Shown in pieces: positions 42,179 to 51,897 of a stretch of DNA of 64,000 nucleotides. Source of the DNA: Sphingomonas sp. Leaf21 (GTDB taxonomy: Bacteria; Pseudomonadota; Alphaproteobacteria; Sphingomonadales; Sphingomonadaceae); contig NZ_CAKASM010000006.1 of the NCBI RefSeq assembly GCF_916858675.1, forward strand, positions 1-64,000. Reading direction: 5' to 3'. Position 1 is the first letter of the stretch, and each line of letters begins with the position of its first letter. The translations under genes were made by a program, and so were the position numbers. A model generated the notes under the pieces. It worked only from the letters and a program-made list of their open reading frames with translations. It was not told the DNA's origin and made no database searches.

Positions 42179-43033
42179 ATGACGGCCAGGATCGGATCGG
42201 TATGGGACAGCACGCAACAGGTATTGGCGGGCCGCGCGGGCATGCTGATACCCTTTGCCGCGATCGGTTTCGTGCTGCCCAGCCTGTTGCAGATCCTCGT
42301 CCTGCCACAGGGCGGCGCGGCGCCGGGCGGTAACGTCTCGGGACTGGGACTGGCCATCACCATCTTTTCGCTGGTCCTGGGGGTCTGGGCGCAACTCGCG
42401 ATCATGGCGCTCGCCACCCATCCCGCGACCACGACGGCGGAGGCATCGCGGGCGGGGCTTCACCGGTTCCTTCCCGTTCTGGGTCTGGCGCTGGCGATCG
42501 GCTTCGCCGTCGCGATCGCGGCGCTGATCCTGATCGTCGGACTGGTGGCGTTCGGGTTCGATCTGACCGCGGCGATGGCGGTGAATGGCGATCCGACCCG
42601 GATGCCGCCGATGCCGGGTGGGGCGGCGATCTTCGTCACGCTCTACATGCTCGTCGCGCTGCCGCTGGCGGTGTGGTTGAGCGCGCGGCTGATGCTGACC
42701 TATGCGGTGGTGCTCAACGAACGGCTGGGGCTGGGCGCGTTTCGCCGCTCGATCGCGCTGACGCGGGGCATGACATGGCGGCTGATCGGCGTGACGATCC
42801 TGTTCGTGATCGTCATGCTGGTGTCGGTCCTGGCGGTGCAGGGCGTCGCCGGGGCGGTGTTCCGGCTGGCCTTCGGTCCCGACCGACTGGGACTGGTGCT
42901 TGCGCTGACTGGACTGCTCGGGTCGCTGGTCAGCGCGGCATTCATGACGCTCGCCTATGTCTTCATCGCGCGGCTCTATGTCGCGACGGCGGGGGAACAG
43001 GCGCTTCGGACCGAGGGTTCGCCGTCGCTGTGA
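42179..43033 (+). CDS. Polytopic membrane protein, glycerophosphodiesterase-membrane-domain-like
   Basis: A 284-residue protein with about six hydrophobic segments and little else. AFRRSIALTRGMTWRLIGVT is a motif found in YciC/GdpM-like membrane proteins (GPDPase_memb). The function is unknown. The ATG at 42179 has GGGAGGAAAG upstream; the frame extends to 42128 without support. It overlaps the next, related gene by one base (TGATG). Confidence 0.82.
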   Translation: MTARIGSVWDSTQQVLAGRAGMLIPFAAIGFVLPSLLQILVLPQGGAAPGGNVSGLGLAITIFSLVLGVWAQLAIMALATHPATTTAEASRAGLHRFLPVLGLALAIGFAVAIAALILIVGLVAFGFDLTAAMAVNGDPTRMPPMPGGAAIFVTLYMLVALPLAVWLSARLMLTYAVVLNERLGLGAFRRSIALTRGMTWRLIGVTILFVIVMLVSVLAVQGVAGAVFRLAFGPDRLGLVLALTGLLGSLVSAAFMTLAYVFIARLYVATAGEQALRTEGSPSL

Positions 43034-43782
43034 TGAAAATGGATGTCGTTGCCACCCTGCGGGACGCCTGGGGCCTGTTCCGCCGGGACCGCTCGCTGCT
43101 GATCCGGCTGGCGGCTCCGTTTCTGTTCTGGCCCGCCCTCGCGCTCGGGCTGCTGGTCCCGGCGCCGCCGCTGCCCGACGAGGGCGTGGGCGATACCACG
43201 GCGCGGGCCACCGCCTGGATCGATTCGGTCGGGCAATGGGCGGGCCATTATGGCGCCTGGTATTTCGCCAGCTATGTGGTCGGCCTGCTCGGGACGGCGG
43301 CGCTGCTGACGCTGGTGCTGGGCGAGGGGCGGTTGACGGTCGGCGAAGCGCTGGGACGGGCATTGGGCGTCGCGCCGCGCTTCCTGCTGGCGATGATGCT
43401 CGTCGCGCTGCCGGTGGGGGCGGGGATGCTGCTCTATATCCTGCCGGGGCTGTACGTCGCCGGTCGGCTGCTGCTGGTCGGGCCGGTGCTGCTGGCGGAG
43501 CGGCGGATGGCGGCGGTGGGGGCGCTGGCGCGGTCGTTCGCGCTGACCCGCGGTGCCGGGTTGCAGATGGCCGCGCTGGCCGCCTGCACCTATCTCGCCG
43601 GGATGATCGCGGCGCAGCCCTTCCTGATGCTGGTCGACCTGTCCAGGGGCGACGGTCCCGGCAATCCGGTCGCGATCGCGCTGCTCCAGGCGGGCGCGGC
43701 GGGCGTCTCGATGGCGGCGGGGCTGGCCCAGGCGCTGATCGCCGTCGCCGCCTATCGCCGCCTGGTCAGCCGACAGGCCTGA
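43033..43782 (+). CDS. Polytopic membrane protein, paralogue-like partner of the upstream gene
   Basis: A 249-residue protein with about five hydrophobic segments. It contains ARSFALTRGAGLQMAALA, similar to FRRSIALTRGMTWRLIG in the preceding protein, so the two look related and may form one complex. The start ATG overlaps the upstream stop. Its 3' end overlaps the convergent GNAT gene by 17 bp. Confidence 0.8.
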   Translation: MKMDVVATLRDAWGLFRRDRSLLIRLAAPFLFWPALALGLLVPAPPLPDEGVGDTTARATAWIDSVGQWAGHYGAWYFASYVVGLLGTAALLTLVLGEGRLTVGEALGRALGVAPRFLLAMMLVALPVGAGMLLYILPGLYVAGRLLLVGPVLLAERRMAAVGALARSFALTRGAGLQMAALAACTYLAGMIAAQPFLMLVDLSRGDGPGNPVAIALLQAGAAGVSMAAGLAQALIAVAAYRRLVSRQA

Positions 43783-44359
43783 TCAGCGGGATCTGCGGCG
43801 CGGCGCCTTCGGGCAACAGGCCGAGCAGGCGCGGGTCGGCGAAGGTCTCGACCGCGCGACCGATCGCGACGAACCCCTGCCGCCGATAGAAATTGAGCGC
43901 CGACGGGTGATCGAGCGTGCAGGTATGCACCCACACCCGCTCCACGCTGGCGGTCCAGGCGCGCATCAGTGCCTGCGCCATGAGCCAGCGGCCATGACCC
44001 CGTCCCGCCAGTTCGGGGATCAACCCGAAATAGGCGATCTCGCATTCGCCCGGCCGACGATGGTCGAGTTCCAGCAGCCCGACTTCGATCCCCGCCCGGT
44101 CGACCACCGCGAAGACCGAGACGGCGGGGTCATGGATGATCGCGGTCAGCATGTCGTCGCGCATCACCAGCCGTGAAAACCACAGCCACGGCGCGCCGAC
44201 CCGCGCGAACAGGGCCCGGTATTTGGCGGGATCGGGATCGGCCCAGGCGACGAGGCCGAGCGGCGCGTTGGGCATCGGACGCGGGCGGGGACGAGTCCGC
44301 ATCTCCAGCGTGGTGACGATGGTCGCGACCTCGGCCGGGTCGACGGGGGTCAACGCCAC
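43766..44359 (-). CDS. GNAT-family N-acetyltransferase
   Basis: A 197-residue GNAT. The acetyl-CoA binding segment PELAGRGHGRWLMAQAL matches the Q/RxxGxG/A motif, preceded by CEIAYFGLI and followed by HPSALNFYRRQGF. The substrate is unknown. It starts 5 bp after the hemF stop and may be transcribed with it. Confidence 0.9.
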   Translation of the reverse strand: MALTPVDPAEVATIVTTLEMRTRPRPRPMPNAPLGLVAWADPDPAKYRALFARVGAPWLWFSRLVMRDDMLTAIIHDPAVSVFAVVDRAGIEVGLLELDHRRPGECEIAYFGLIPELAGRGHGRWLMAQALMRAWTASVERVWVHTCTLDHPSALNFYRRQGFVAIGRAVETFADPRLLGLLPEGAAPQIPLIRPVG

Positions 44360-44364
44360 GTCCC

Positions 44365-45225
44365 TTATGCCCAGGTGGCGAGCGGCGGCAGGCTCATCAG
44401 GATCGCATCGATATTGCCGCCGGTCTTCAGACCGAACAGCGTGCCCCGGTCATAGACCAGGTTGAACTCGGCATAGCGTCCGCGCCACGCCAGCATCTGC
44501 GCCCGGTCGGCGTCGGTCGCGGGCAGGCCCATGCGCCGCCGGACGATGCGCGGGAATATGTCCAGAAAGGCCTCGCCCACGTCGCGCGTAAAGGCGAAAT
44601 TCCCGGCGAAATCGCCCTCCAGATGGTCGTAGAAGATGCCGCCGACGCCGCGATGGACCTGGCGGTGGGGGATGTAGAAATAATCGTCGGCCCACGCCTT
44701 GAAACGCGGATAGTGCGCCGGATCATGTGCGTCGCAAGCGGCGCGGAGGCGGGCGTGGAAATCGGCGGTGTCTTCCTCGATCGGCAGCGGCGGATTCAGG
44801 TCCGCGCCGCCGCCGAACCAGCGCTTGGTGGTGGTCAGGAAGCGGGTGTTCATATGCACCGCGGGGACATGCGGGTTGGCCATGTGCGCGACCAGGCTGA
44901 TCCCGGTCGCGACGAAGCGCGGATCGTCGCCCGCGCCGTGGATGGTCTTGGCAAAGGGCCCTTCGAAGGTGCCGCCAACCGTCGATACGTTGACGCCTAC
45001 CTTCTCGAACACGCGGCCCTTCATCACGCCGCGAACCCCGCCGCCGCCCGGCTCGCCGCTGGGGTCGGTGCGATCCCAGGCGGTGTATTCGAAGGCGGCG
45101 TCCGACCCGGCCTCGCGCTCGATCGCCTCGAATGCGGCGCAGATGCGGTCGCGCAGGGATTCGAACCACAGGCGGGCGGCGTCCTGCTCGGCGTCGAGCG
45201 CGATATCGGGGATACGGCTGGTCAT
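44365..45225 (-). CDS. hemF: Oxygen-dependent coproporphyrinogen III oxidase
   Basis: Converts coproporphyrinogen III to protoporphyrinogen IX in heme synthesis, using O2. The 286-residue protein carries NPHVPAVHMNTRF, RWFGGGADLNPPLP, HRGVGGIFYDHLEGD and LVYDRGTLFGL, all family signatures. The start ATG at 45225 fits; the longer upstream frame is a trmL shadow. It follows trmL by 35 bp in a run apt-trmL-hemF-GNAT. Confidence 0.96.
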   Translation of the reverse strand: MTSRIPDIALDAEQDAARLWFESLRDRICAAFEAIEREAGSDAAFEYTAWDRTDPSGEPGGGGVRGVMKGRVFEKVGVNVSTVGGTFEGPFAKTIHGAGDDPRFVATGISLVAHMANPHVPAVHMNTRFLTTTKRWFGGGADLNPPLPIEEDTADFHARLRAACDAHDPAHYPRFKAWADDYFYIPHRQVHRGVGGIFYDHLEGDFAGNFAFTRDVGEAFLDIFPRIVRRRMGLPATDADRAQMLAWRGRYAEFNLVYDRGTLFGLKTGGNIDAILMSLPPLATWA

Positions 45226-45260
45226 GGCGAGCGCGTTCTGGGCGGGGGCGGGGCCGGGGG

Positions 45261-45716
45261 TCAACCGGGCATTTGGTCCCAACCCGTCTGCCGCCGCGCC
45301 TCCGCCAGCAGGATGCCGCCGGTGATCGCGACGTTGAGCGAGCGGACCCCGACGCGCATCGGCACGCGGACCCGGACATCGGCGGCACGATGCACCGCCT
45401 CCGGCACGCCCGCTCCCTCCGAGCCGAGCAGGATCACGTCGTCGGGACGGAAACGCATCTCGGGCAGCGGCAACGCCCCCAGCGTGGTCGCCAATACGAT
45501 GCGACCCGGCGTCGCCGCGCGGAATGCCGCCCAATCGGCGTGTCGCACGACCTCGGCCAGCGCGGCATAGTCCATCGCCGACCGCGCCAGCGCCCGGTCG
45601 GAATAGGGGAAGCCCATCGGCTCGATCAGGTCGACCGCGACGCCGAAACAGGTCGCGGTACGGATCAGCGTGCCGACATTGCCCGCGATGTCGGGCTCAT
45701 GCAGCGCCAGCCGCAT
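45261..45716 (-). CDS. trmL: tRNA (cytidine(34)-2'-O)-methyltransferase TrmL
   Basis: A 151-residue SPOUT methyltransferase that modifies the wobble base of tRNA-Leu. EPDIAGNVGTLIRTATCFG at the N terminus and LLGSEGAGVPEAVH plus VRVPMRVGVRSLNVAI at the C terminus form the knot that binds SAM. The ATG overlaps the apt stop by one base. Confidence 0.94.
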   Translation of the reverse strand: MRLALHEPDIAGNVGTLIRTATCFGVAVDLIEPMGFPYSDRALARSAMDYAALAEVVRHADWAAFRAATPGRIVLATTLGALPLPEMRFRPDDVILLGSEGAGVPEAVHRAADVRVRVPMRVGVRSLNVAITGGILLAEARRQTGWDQMPG

Positions 45717-46252
45717 CAGTGGCCAGGGAAGGCGATCAGCGAATCGACGTCCAGCCCTTCGGCACGCAACGCATCCGCGCCGCCCAGGTCGGGCAGGTCG
45801 ACCAGGAACTGCGCCTGCTCCACCACGCCGCCCGCCTTGCGGAGCAGCCGGACGGCGGCGCGCGCGGTGCCGCCGGTGGCGATCAGGTCGTCAACCAGCA
45901 GGACGCGGGCGCCGGGGACCAGCGCGTCCTCATGCATCACGATCCGGTCCTGGCCATATTCCAGCGCATAATCCTCGGCGATCGTCGCGCCGGGCAGCTT
46001 GCCGTCCTTGCGGATCAGCAGCACGCCCGCGTTCAGCGGCACGGCAAGCGCCGCGGCGAACAGAAAGCCCCGTGCCTCGATCCCCGCGATCAGGTCGACC
46101 GGCCCGCGCGTCGCGGCCGCCATGCGCGCGACCGTGGTGGCGAAGCCGCCGGGGTCGAGCAGCAGCGTGGTGATGTCGCGGAACTGGATGCCGGGCTTGG
46201 GGAAGTCCGGAATGGTGCGGATCAGGGCTTTGAGGTCATCATTGGGGCTCAT
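45716..46252 (-). CDS. apt: Adenine phosphoribosyltransferase
   Basis: Makes AMP from adenine and PRPP in purine salvage. The 178-residue protein has IPDFPKPGIQFRDITTLLLD at the N terminus, GIEARGFLFAAALA, and the PRPP motif VLLVDDLIATGGTA. The ATG at 46252 (MSPNDDLKALI) is preferred over 46264. Confidence 0.96.
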   Translation of the reverse strand: MSPNDDLKALIRTIPDFPKPGIQFRDITTLLLDPGGFATTVARMAAATRGPVDLIAGIEARGFLFAAALAVPLNAGVLLIRKDGKLPGATIAEDYALEYGQDRIVMHEDALVPGARVLLVDDLIATGGTARAAVRLLRKAGGVVEQAQFLVDLPDLGGADALRAEGLDVDSLIAFPGH

Positions 46253-46360
46253 GCCGGGTCTCATGGGCCTGGCGGCGGCGGGGGTAAAGGGGGGAGGCCA
46301 ACCGGCCCACGCAGCGTTCAGCCTGAGCGGAGGTCGGGGAAGGGGCTGCCGCCCACCAAT

Positions 46361-46391
46361 AAAACGGGCGGTTCCCTGTCGGAAACCGCCC
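46361..46391 (-). terminator. Terminator after petC
   Basis: Stem GGGCGGTT (46366-46373) / AACCGCCC (46384-46391), with AAAA on the plus strand at 46361-46364 forming a minus-strand T-run. It starts 30 bp after the petC stop and ends the petABC operon. Confidence 0.8.
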
Positions 46392-46420
46392 CAGTTCTCT
46401 CACATCGGGCCAGCCCGATC

Positions 46421-47269
46421 TCAGTGTTTCACGTCACGCCAGACATTCTGATACGCGCCCCAGGCCAGGAAGCAGAAGATCAGGATGAAGATCACCGCGC
46501 CGATACCGGCCGCATGGCGCGACTCCAGCTTGGGCTCGGCGGTCCAGGTCAGGAAGGCGGCGACGTCCTTGGCCATCTGGTCGCGGGTCGCCAGCGTACC
46601 GTCGGTATACTGGACCTGACCGTCCTGGGTCAGCGGCGGCGGCATCGCGATGTTGAGGTTGGCGAAATAGGGATTGTAGTGCAGCCCGGTCGGCGTCTTG
46701 ATGTCCGGGAACTTGCGCAGCAATTCGGCCGGCTGCGGGCGATAGGCGTCGGGGCCGACCAGCGAATAGATGTAGTTGGTGCCGTCATGCCGCGCCTTGG
46801 TCATCAGCGACAGGTCGGGCGGCAGCGCGTTGTTGTTCGCCGCGCGCGCCGCCACCTCGTTGGCGAAGGGCGAGGGGAAGTGATCGGCGGGCACGTTCTT
46901 GCGCGTCGTCGCCTCGCCCGTCTCCGGATTGATGCTCGGCTGCTCGATCACCCACTGGTTGGCGATCGCCTTCACCTCGGGATCGTTATAGCCGAGGTCC
47001 TTCAGGTCGCGGAAGGCGACGAGGCGGAGCGAGTGGCAGGCCGCGCAGACTTCCTTGAAGACCTGGAAACCACGCTGGAGCTGGCGGCGGTCGAAGCGGC
47101 CGAGCACGCCGTCCGAGGCCAGATGTGCCTGTTTGGGGTGAAGGTGGAACTCCTCCTCGGCGGTGGGAGCGGGCGGGTCGGAGACGAGCCCCGACACGCT
47201 GCCCCACAGCGCGATCGCGAGAACCAGGGTGAAGGCCGCGCCGACCAGGAATGCGATGCCACGAACCAT
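46421..47269 (-). CDS. petC: Cytochrome c1 of the bc1 complex
   Basis: Heme-c subunit that takes electrons from the Rieske protein to cytochrome c. The 282-residue protein has an N-terminal hydrophobic segment (about 5-27), the heme motif CAACH at 75-79, the usual RxxNGGALPPDLS-like stretch (NNALPPDLSLMTKARH), MPPPLTQDG with the axial Met, and a C-terminal membrane anchor (about 250-272). Last gene of petABC. Confidence 0.95.
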   Translation of the reverse strand: MVRGIAFLVGAAFTLVLAIALWGSVSGLVSDPPAPTAEEEFHLHPKQAHLASDGVLGRFDRRQLQRGFQVFKEVCAACHSLRLVAFRDLKDLGYNDPEVKAIANQWVIEQPSINPETGEATTRKNVPADHFPSPFANEVAARAANNNALPPDLSLMTKARHDGTNYIYSLVGPDAYRPQPAELLRKFPDIKTPTGLHYNPYFANLNIAMPPPLTQDGQVQYTDGTLATRDQMAKDVAAFLTWTAEPKLESRHAAGIGAVIFILIFCFLAWGAYQNVWRDVKH

Positions 47270-47299
47270 GTCGTCAGAATCCTCTCTTATCGGTTCGCG

Positions 47300-48598
47300 T
47301 CAGGCCGAGGCCGATGGGGTTAGGGCCGACTTGGTCGGGGCCGTACCGCCCTGCTTGGCGAGCACCGCCTCGGTGATCGAATTGGGCAGGGGGGCCGGGC
47401 GCTCGGTCCGGGCGATCCAGGGCAGGATCACCAGGAAGTGGAGGAAATAATAGGCCGCGGTGATCTGGCTCAGGATGATGAAGAACGGCGTTGCGGCCGA
47501 ACCTCCGCACCAGCCGAGCAGCAGCACGTCGACCACCAGCACCCAGAAGGCGATTCGCGCCTTGGGCCGGAAATTGTTCGACCGCACCGGCGAGCTGTCC
47601 AGCCAGGGGAGGAAGAACAGCAGCAGGATCGACCCGAACATCGCCAGCACGCCCCACAGCTTGGCGGGCAGGATGAAGTCGGCGGTGAAGGCGCGCAGGA
47701 TCGCGTAGAAGGGCCAGAAATACCATTCGGGCACGATATGCGCGGGCGTCGAGAGCGGGTTGGCCGGAATGTAATTGTCCGGATGGCCCAGATAGTTGGG
47801 GAAGAAGAACAGCATTCCCGCGAACACCAGCAGGAACACGCCCAGCCCGACCGCATCCTTGGCGGTGTAATAAGGGTGGAAGGGCACCGTATCCTGCTCA
47901 CCCTTCACATCGACGCCGGTCGGGTTGTTCGAACCCGGAATGTGCAGCGCCCAGATGTGCAGGATGATGACGCCCGCGATCACGAAGGGCAGCAGATAGT
48001 GGAGCGAGAAGAAGCGGTTGAGCGCGGCATTGTCCGGCGCGAAACCGCCCAGCAGCCAGATGCGGATGGTGTCGCCGACCAGCGGGATCGCCGAGAAGAA
48101 GCCGGTGATCACCTGCGCGCCCCAGAAGCTCATCTGCCCCCAGGGGAGCACATAGCCCATGAAGGCGGTCGCCATCATCAGCAGGAAGATGACGACGCCG
48201 AGCAGCCACACCATCTCGCGCGGGGCTTTGTACGATCCGTAATAGAGGCCGCGGAAGATATGGGTGTAGACGACGATGAAGAACATCGACGCGCCGTTGG
48301 CGTGGGCATAGCGCAGGAACCAGCCCGCGTTCACGTCGCGCATGATGCTTTCGACCGAATCGAAGGCGACGCCCGCATTGGCGGCGTAATGCATCGCCAG
48401 CACGACGCCGGTGATGATCTGGATGGCGAGCGCGGCGCCCGCCAGCACGCCGAAATTCCAGAAGTAATTGAGGTTGCGCGGGACCGGATAGCCAGCGCCC
48501 ACCGCATTGTAGACGAGGCGCGGCACCGGCAGCTTCTCGTCCAGCCAGCGCATCAGCGGCTGCTTCGGTTGATAATGCTTGGCCCAGGGGAAGCTCAT
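47300..48598 (-). CDS. petB: Cytochrome b of the bc1 complex
   Basis: The 432-residue membrane subunit that carries both b hemes and the quinone sites. [35 protein letters not shown] (heme-ligand His), [19 protein letters not shown] and [20 protein letters not shown] are typical; [13 protein letters not shown] is the conserved PEWY Qo loop. Eight or so helices are present. It lies between petA and petC, 14 bp after petA. Confidence 0.97.
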   Translation of the reverse strand: MSFPWAKHYQPKQPLMRWLDEKLPVPRLVYNAVGAGYPVPRNLNYFWNFGVLAGAALAIQIITGVVLAMHYAANAGVAFDSVESIMRDVNAGWFLRYAHANGASMFFIVVYTHIFRGLYYGSYKAPREMVWLLGVVIFLLMMATAFMGYVLPWGQMSFWGAQVITGFFSAIPLVGDTIRIWLLGGFAPDNAALNRFFSLHYLLPFVIAGVIILHIWALHIPGSNNPTGVDVKGEQDTVPFHPYYTAKDAVGLGVFLLVFAGMLFFFPNYLGHPDNYIPANPLSTPAHIVPEWYFWPFYAILRAFTADFILPAKLWGVLAMFGSILLLFFLPWLDSSPVRSNNFRPKARIAFWVLVVDVLLLGWCGGSAATPFFIILSQITAAYYFLHFLVILPWIARTERPAPLPNSITEAVLAKQGGTAPTKSALTPSASA

Positions 48599-48612
48599 GT
48601 CTCGGGACTCCC

Positions 48613-49206
48613 TTAAGCCGCCGCGCCGACCGTGACGGTCGTGTCGGTGTCGAATTTGTAATCGGGGACGAACAGGTTCTTGGGCGCCGGCCCCTTTCGG
48701 ATGCGCGCGGCGGTGTCATAGGCCGAACCGTGGCAGGGGCAGAAATAGCCGCCGTAAGGGCCCTTGTTCTCGCCCTCGCCAGCGCCCAGCGGCACGCAGC
48801 CCAGATGGGTGCAGACACCCAGCGTGATCAGCCAGTTCTTCTTGCCCGGCTTGGTCCGCTCGGCGAGCGTCTGGGGATCGCGCAGCTCGGACAACGGCAC
48901 CGCATCGGCCTCCGCCATTTCCTTGGGCGTCAGGTTGCGGACGAACAGCGGCTGCTTGCGGAAGCTGGTCTTGATCGCCTGGCCGGGTTCGATCTTCGAC
49001 AGGTCGACCTCGGTGGTCGATTGCGCGAGCACGTCGGCGGACGGGTTCATCTGGTTGATCAGCGGCAGGACGATCGCCAGGCCGCCGACGCCCGCGAAGG
49101 ACGCGGCGGCGATGTTGATGAAGTCGCGGCGGCGGGGATCATGGACCTCTTCCTGGAATGGCTCCGGCGCCTCGCCGGGGGGTACGGTGTTCTCCGTCAT
49201 CGCCAT
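48613..49206 (-). CDS. petA: Rieske iron-sulfur subunit of the bc1 complex
   Basis: A 197-residue protein with a Tat-type N terminus ([15 protein letters not shown]) that also anchors it, and the Rieske cluster motifs CTHLGC (132-137) and CPCHGS (156-161). It moves electrons from ubiquinol to cytochrome c1. Start ATG 49206 follows GGAGGGACAGGA; ATG 49200 is also possible. First gene of petABC. Confidence 0.96.
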   Translation of the reverse strand: MAMTENTVPPGEAPEPFQEEVHDPRRRDFINIAAASFAGVGGLAIVLPLINQMNPSADVLAQSTTEVDLSKIEPGQAIKTSFRKQPLFVRNLTPKEMAEADAVPLSELRDPQTLAERTKPGKKNWLITLGVCTHLGCVPLGAGEGENKGPYGGYFCPCHGSAYDTAARIRKGPAPKNLFVPDYKFDTDTTVTVGAAA

Positions 49207-49504
49207 TCGTCCTGTCCCTCCACCTTTGCTCGCGTGCGCATCCGGTACGCCGTGACGGTCGTGCCGGATTGTTCCGGTCGTGCGCCGCCCTCTCAACTCG
49301 TCCGTCCATGATGAACGGTGTTTCAGGTTAGCCTTGCTTGAGCCGCTTTGCCAATCCCCCTTTGCAGTGTCCCGTTCATGGCCGGTGCATCGGAGAACGT
49401 ATAGGAACCATGATCATGCGCCCGGGTTGACCGGAGATGGACGCGAGAATGGCGAGCCCCTGCCGCCGTCGCGCGGTAACAGGCCAGGGGTGTGGAGAGG
49501 CAAG

Positions 49505-50005
49505 ATGGTCCTCGGTCGGAAAACTTTGGCGGCGGCGATGCTGGCCGGTCTGATGGCGCTGACCGGCTGCAACGACGGTTACGGGTATAGCGGCGTCTCA
49601 GTCGGCGCGGGTTATGGCGGCGGCTATGCCCCCGGCTATTACGGCGGTGGCTACGGCTATGGTTACGCGCCGTCCTATTTCGGCTGGTACGACAATTTCT
49701 ATTATCCGGGCACCGGCATCTACGTCTACGACCGCTATCGCCGCCCCTATCGCTGGAACGACGGCCAGCGCGCCTATTGGGAAGGGCGGCGCGGCGCCTG
49801 GTCGGGCGGGCCGATCCGTGACCAGTGGCGCGGCTGGGGCCGTGGTGGCTGGCGTGGCGACGTGCCGGGCACCTGGCGCGGCAATGGCGCGGTCCGCCCG
49901 GCACCCGGCGTGCCGCGCGCCGAGGGCTGGCGCGGCAACCGGGGCAATCCCGGCGGCTGGCGTGGCGGCCGCTCGGGTGGTCGGGGCGGTCGCGGACCGC
50001 GCTGA
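49505..50005 (+). CDS. Small Gly/Trp/Arg-rich lipoprotein
   Basis: A 166-residue protein with a lipoprotein signal (lipobox LMALTGC, Cys at about 22). The mature part is rich in Gly, Tyr, Trp and Arg: a Gly/Tyr stretch (about 25-60), YPGTGIYVYDRYRRPYRWN, then repeated WRG and GGWRG units to a basic C terminus (GGRGGRGPR). It resembles the YXWXXGXW-type envelope proteins of Sphingomonadales. Function unknown. GAGAGGCAAG precedes the ATG; its end abuts the convergent MaoC gene. Confidence 0.8.
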   Translation: MVLGRKTLAAAMLAGLMALTGCNDGYGYSGVSVGAGYGGGYAPGYYGGGYGYGYAPSYFGWYDNFYYPGTGIYVYDRYRRPYRWNDGQRAYWEGRRGAWSGGPIRDQWRGWGRGGWRGDVPGTWRGNGAVRPAPGVPRAEGWRGNRGNPGGWRGGRSGGRGGRGPR

Positions 50006-50470
50006 TCAGGCGGCCGTCGGCGTGTCGCCCCGCGCGCGGATCATCACCGTGGGGCGCATCCGCATGACCGGCTCGTCATCCTGATTGAACACCGTCCAGC
50101 GGCTGATCACGAACCCCATTTCGGGACGGCTGGCGGAGGCGCGGGTCTCCAGCACCTCGGTCTCGCAGTGAAGCGTATCGCCGGGAAAGACGGGCTTCAT
50201 CCAGCGAAGCTCGTCGACTCCGGGCGATCCCAGGCTCTGGAACCCCGTCTCGCGGAAATGGGCGACGATCATCGCCATCGCCATCGACGCGGTGTGCCAG
50301 CCACTGGCCGACAGCCGCCCGAAATGGGTCGCGGCGGCGGCCTCGTCGGACAGATGAAAGGGTTGCGGGTCGTAGCGCCGGGCGAAGGCGACGACCTCGT
50401 CGCGCTCGACCCTGTAGTGCCCGAACCGCGCCACGTCGCCGACCGCGACATCCTCCAGCCAGATCATCAT
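50006..50470 (-). CDS. MaoC-like hotdog dehydratase
   Basis: A 154-residue MaoC/R-hydratase fold protein: RRYDPQPFHLSDEAAAATHF contains the catalytic Asp and His, and LSASGWHTASMAMAM follows. Such enzymes hydrate enoyl-CoA; the exact substrate is unknown. Two ATGs (50470 and 50467) are adjacent. It lies 16 bp after the phosphodiesterase on the same strand. Confidence 0.9.
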   Translation of the reverse strand: MMIWLEDVAVGDVARFGHYRVERDEVVAFARRYDPQPFHLSDEAAAATHFGRLSASGWHTASMAMAMIVAHFRETGFQSLGSPGVDELRWMKPVFPGDTLHCETEVLETRASASRPEMGFVISRWTVFNQDDEPVMRMRPTVMIRARGDTPTAA

Positions 50471-50486
50471 CGTCTCTCCCGCGATC

Positions 50487-51800
50487 CTAACGCCTGAACG
50501 CCCGCCGGAACGGCAGGTCGTTGCCGTCCAGACCCTGACCCTGTGGCAGGCCGATCAGGTCGCGCAGCAATGGCGCGACATCGACATTGTCGAACGGCGC
50601 GAGCCTCACGCCGGGGCGGAAGGCCGGGCCGTTGGCGATGAACAGCGCCGCCATGCTGGGGTCGGCATTGTCATAGCCGTGCGTGCCGCCCGCGAACGGC
50701 TTTTCGGGCGGCTTGGCCTTGATCGTCCAGCCTGCATCGGCGAGGCAGAAATAGGGCGGAATGCGCGGGTTGCGACCATAGTGGAAGCGTGCGGGCATCG
50801 CCTCCCTGCGCCAGCAGTCGATATGATCGTGATGCCCGAGCAGGTCATGCTCCAGTGCCGCCTCATGCCCCGGCTCGGCGCGCAGCGTGGCATAGGGACC
50901 GTCTTCGACCAGCACATAGTCGGCGGGGTTCGCGAAGCGATCGAGCGGGACGACCCGGTCGCTCGAGATCGCCGCCATGCCGTGATCGGCGACGACGACC
51001 AGATTGGCCGGCTGACCCAGTTCGGCAAGCCCCGCGAGCAGGCGGCCGATCGACTGGTCGACCGCGCCGATCGCGGCGTTTACCTCGGGCGAATCGGGCC
51101 CCGCCTCATGTCCGGCGGTGTCGACCTCGTCGAAATAGAGGGTGAGGAAGCGGGGGCGGGTGGTCGCGGGGCGGCGCAGCCAGTCGATGGTCGCATCGAC
51201 CCGCTGGCGATCGGACACGCTCTGGTTGAACTGCTGCCAGTCGCGCGGGCGCGTGCCGCCCGTGACGGCGTGGTGCGCGCCGGTCTGTTCGGTGCCACCC
51301 CAGGCGACGTTGGAGCCCGGCCAGAACATCGTCGCGGTGGGAATGCCCGCCTTTTCGGCGGTGACCCAGATCGGCTCCACCGCATTCCACCAATAGGGAT
51401 CGTCGGACGCCATGGTGAAGCGCTCGTCGGGACGCGCCGGATCGGTGAAGCCGTTGGCGACGATGCCGTGCCGGTCGGGGACGACGCCGGTCACCAGCGT
51501 CCAGTGATTGGGGAAGGTCTTGGACGGAAAGGACGGCCGCATCGCCGCGGAAGCGCCCTGGCTCGCGAGGCGTGACAGATTGGGGGACAGGCCGCGCGTC
51601 AGATAGTCGGCGCGAAAGCCGTCGATCGACACCAGGATCGTTACCGGCGCGCGCGCGTCGCTCGTGGCGGCCGCGGCGACCGGCACGCCACCGGGGGCGG
51701 GTGTCGCGGCGCCGACCGGCGGCAATGCAGGTGGCGTATAGGGATAGGCGCACCCGGCCAGCAGGCTGAGGGCGAACGCGGCGAGGGGGAATCGGATCAC
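50487..51800 (-). CDS. Nucleotide pyrophosphatase/phosphodiesterase family lipoprotein
   Basis: A 437-residue protein of the alkaline phosphatase superfamily (Phosphodiest family). A lipobox (LLAGC) lies near residue 16. Metal and nucleophile residues are visible: SIDGFRADY, then PSFPSKTFPNHWTLVTG with the Thr nucleophile, YFDEVDTAGHEAGPDS and VVADHGMAA. It likely hydrolyses phosphodiesters or pyrophosphates in the periplasm. The start is GTG 51800 (MIRFPLAAFALS); the longer upstream frame has no signal peptide. Confidence 0.9.
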   Translation of the reverse strand: MIRFPLAAFALSLLAGCAYPYTPPALPPVGAATPAPGGVPVAAAATSDARAPVTILVSIDGFRADYLTRGLSPNLSRLASQGASAAMRPSFPSKTFPNHWTLVTGVVPDRHGIVANGFTDPARPDERFTMASDDPYWWNAVEPIWVTAEKAGIPTATMFWPGSNVAWGGTEQTGAHHAVTGGTRPRDWQQFNQSVSDRQRVDATIDWLRRPATTRPRFLTLYFDEVDTAGHEAGPDSPEVNAAIGAVDQSIGRLLAGLAELGQPANLVVVADHGMAAISSDRVVPLDRFANPADYVLVEDGPYATLRAEPGHEAALEHDLLGHHDHIDCWRREAMPARFHYGRNPRIPPYFCLADAGWTIKAKPPEKPFAGGTHGYDNADPSMAALFIANGPAFRPGVRLAPFDNVDVAPLLRDLIGLPQGQGLDGNDLPFRRAFRR

Positions 51801-51897
51801 GGCGGGAATCGTCCTTTCGGACCAGCCCGATAACGCGACGATGTGACACTGGCGAGCGATGCTTTGCGACGACGGCGCGGCGGGTCGCGGAAGGGCC

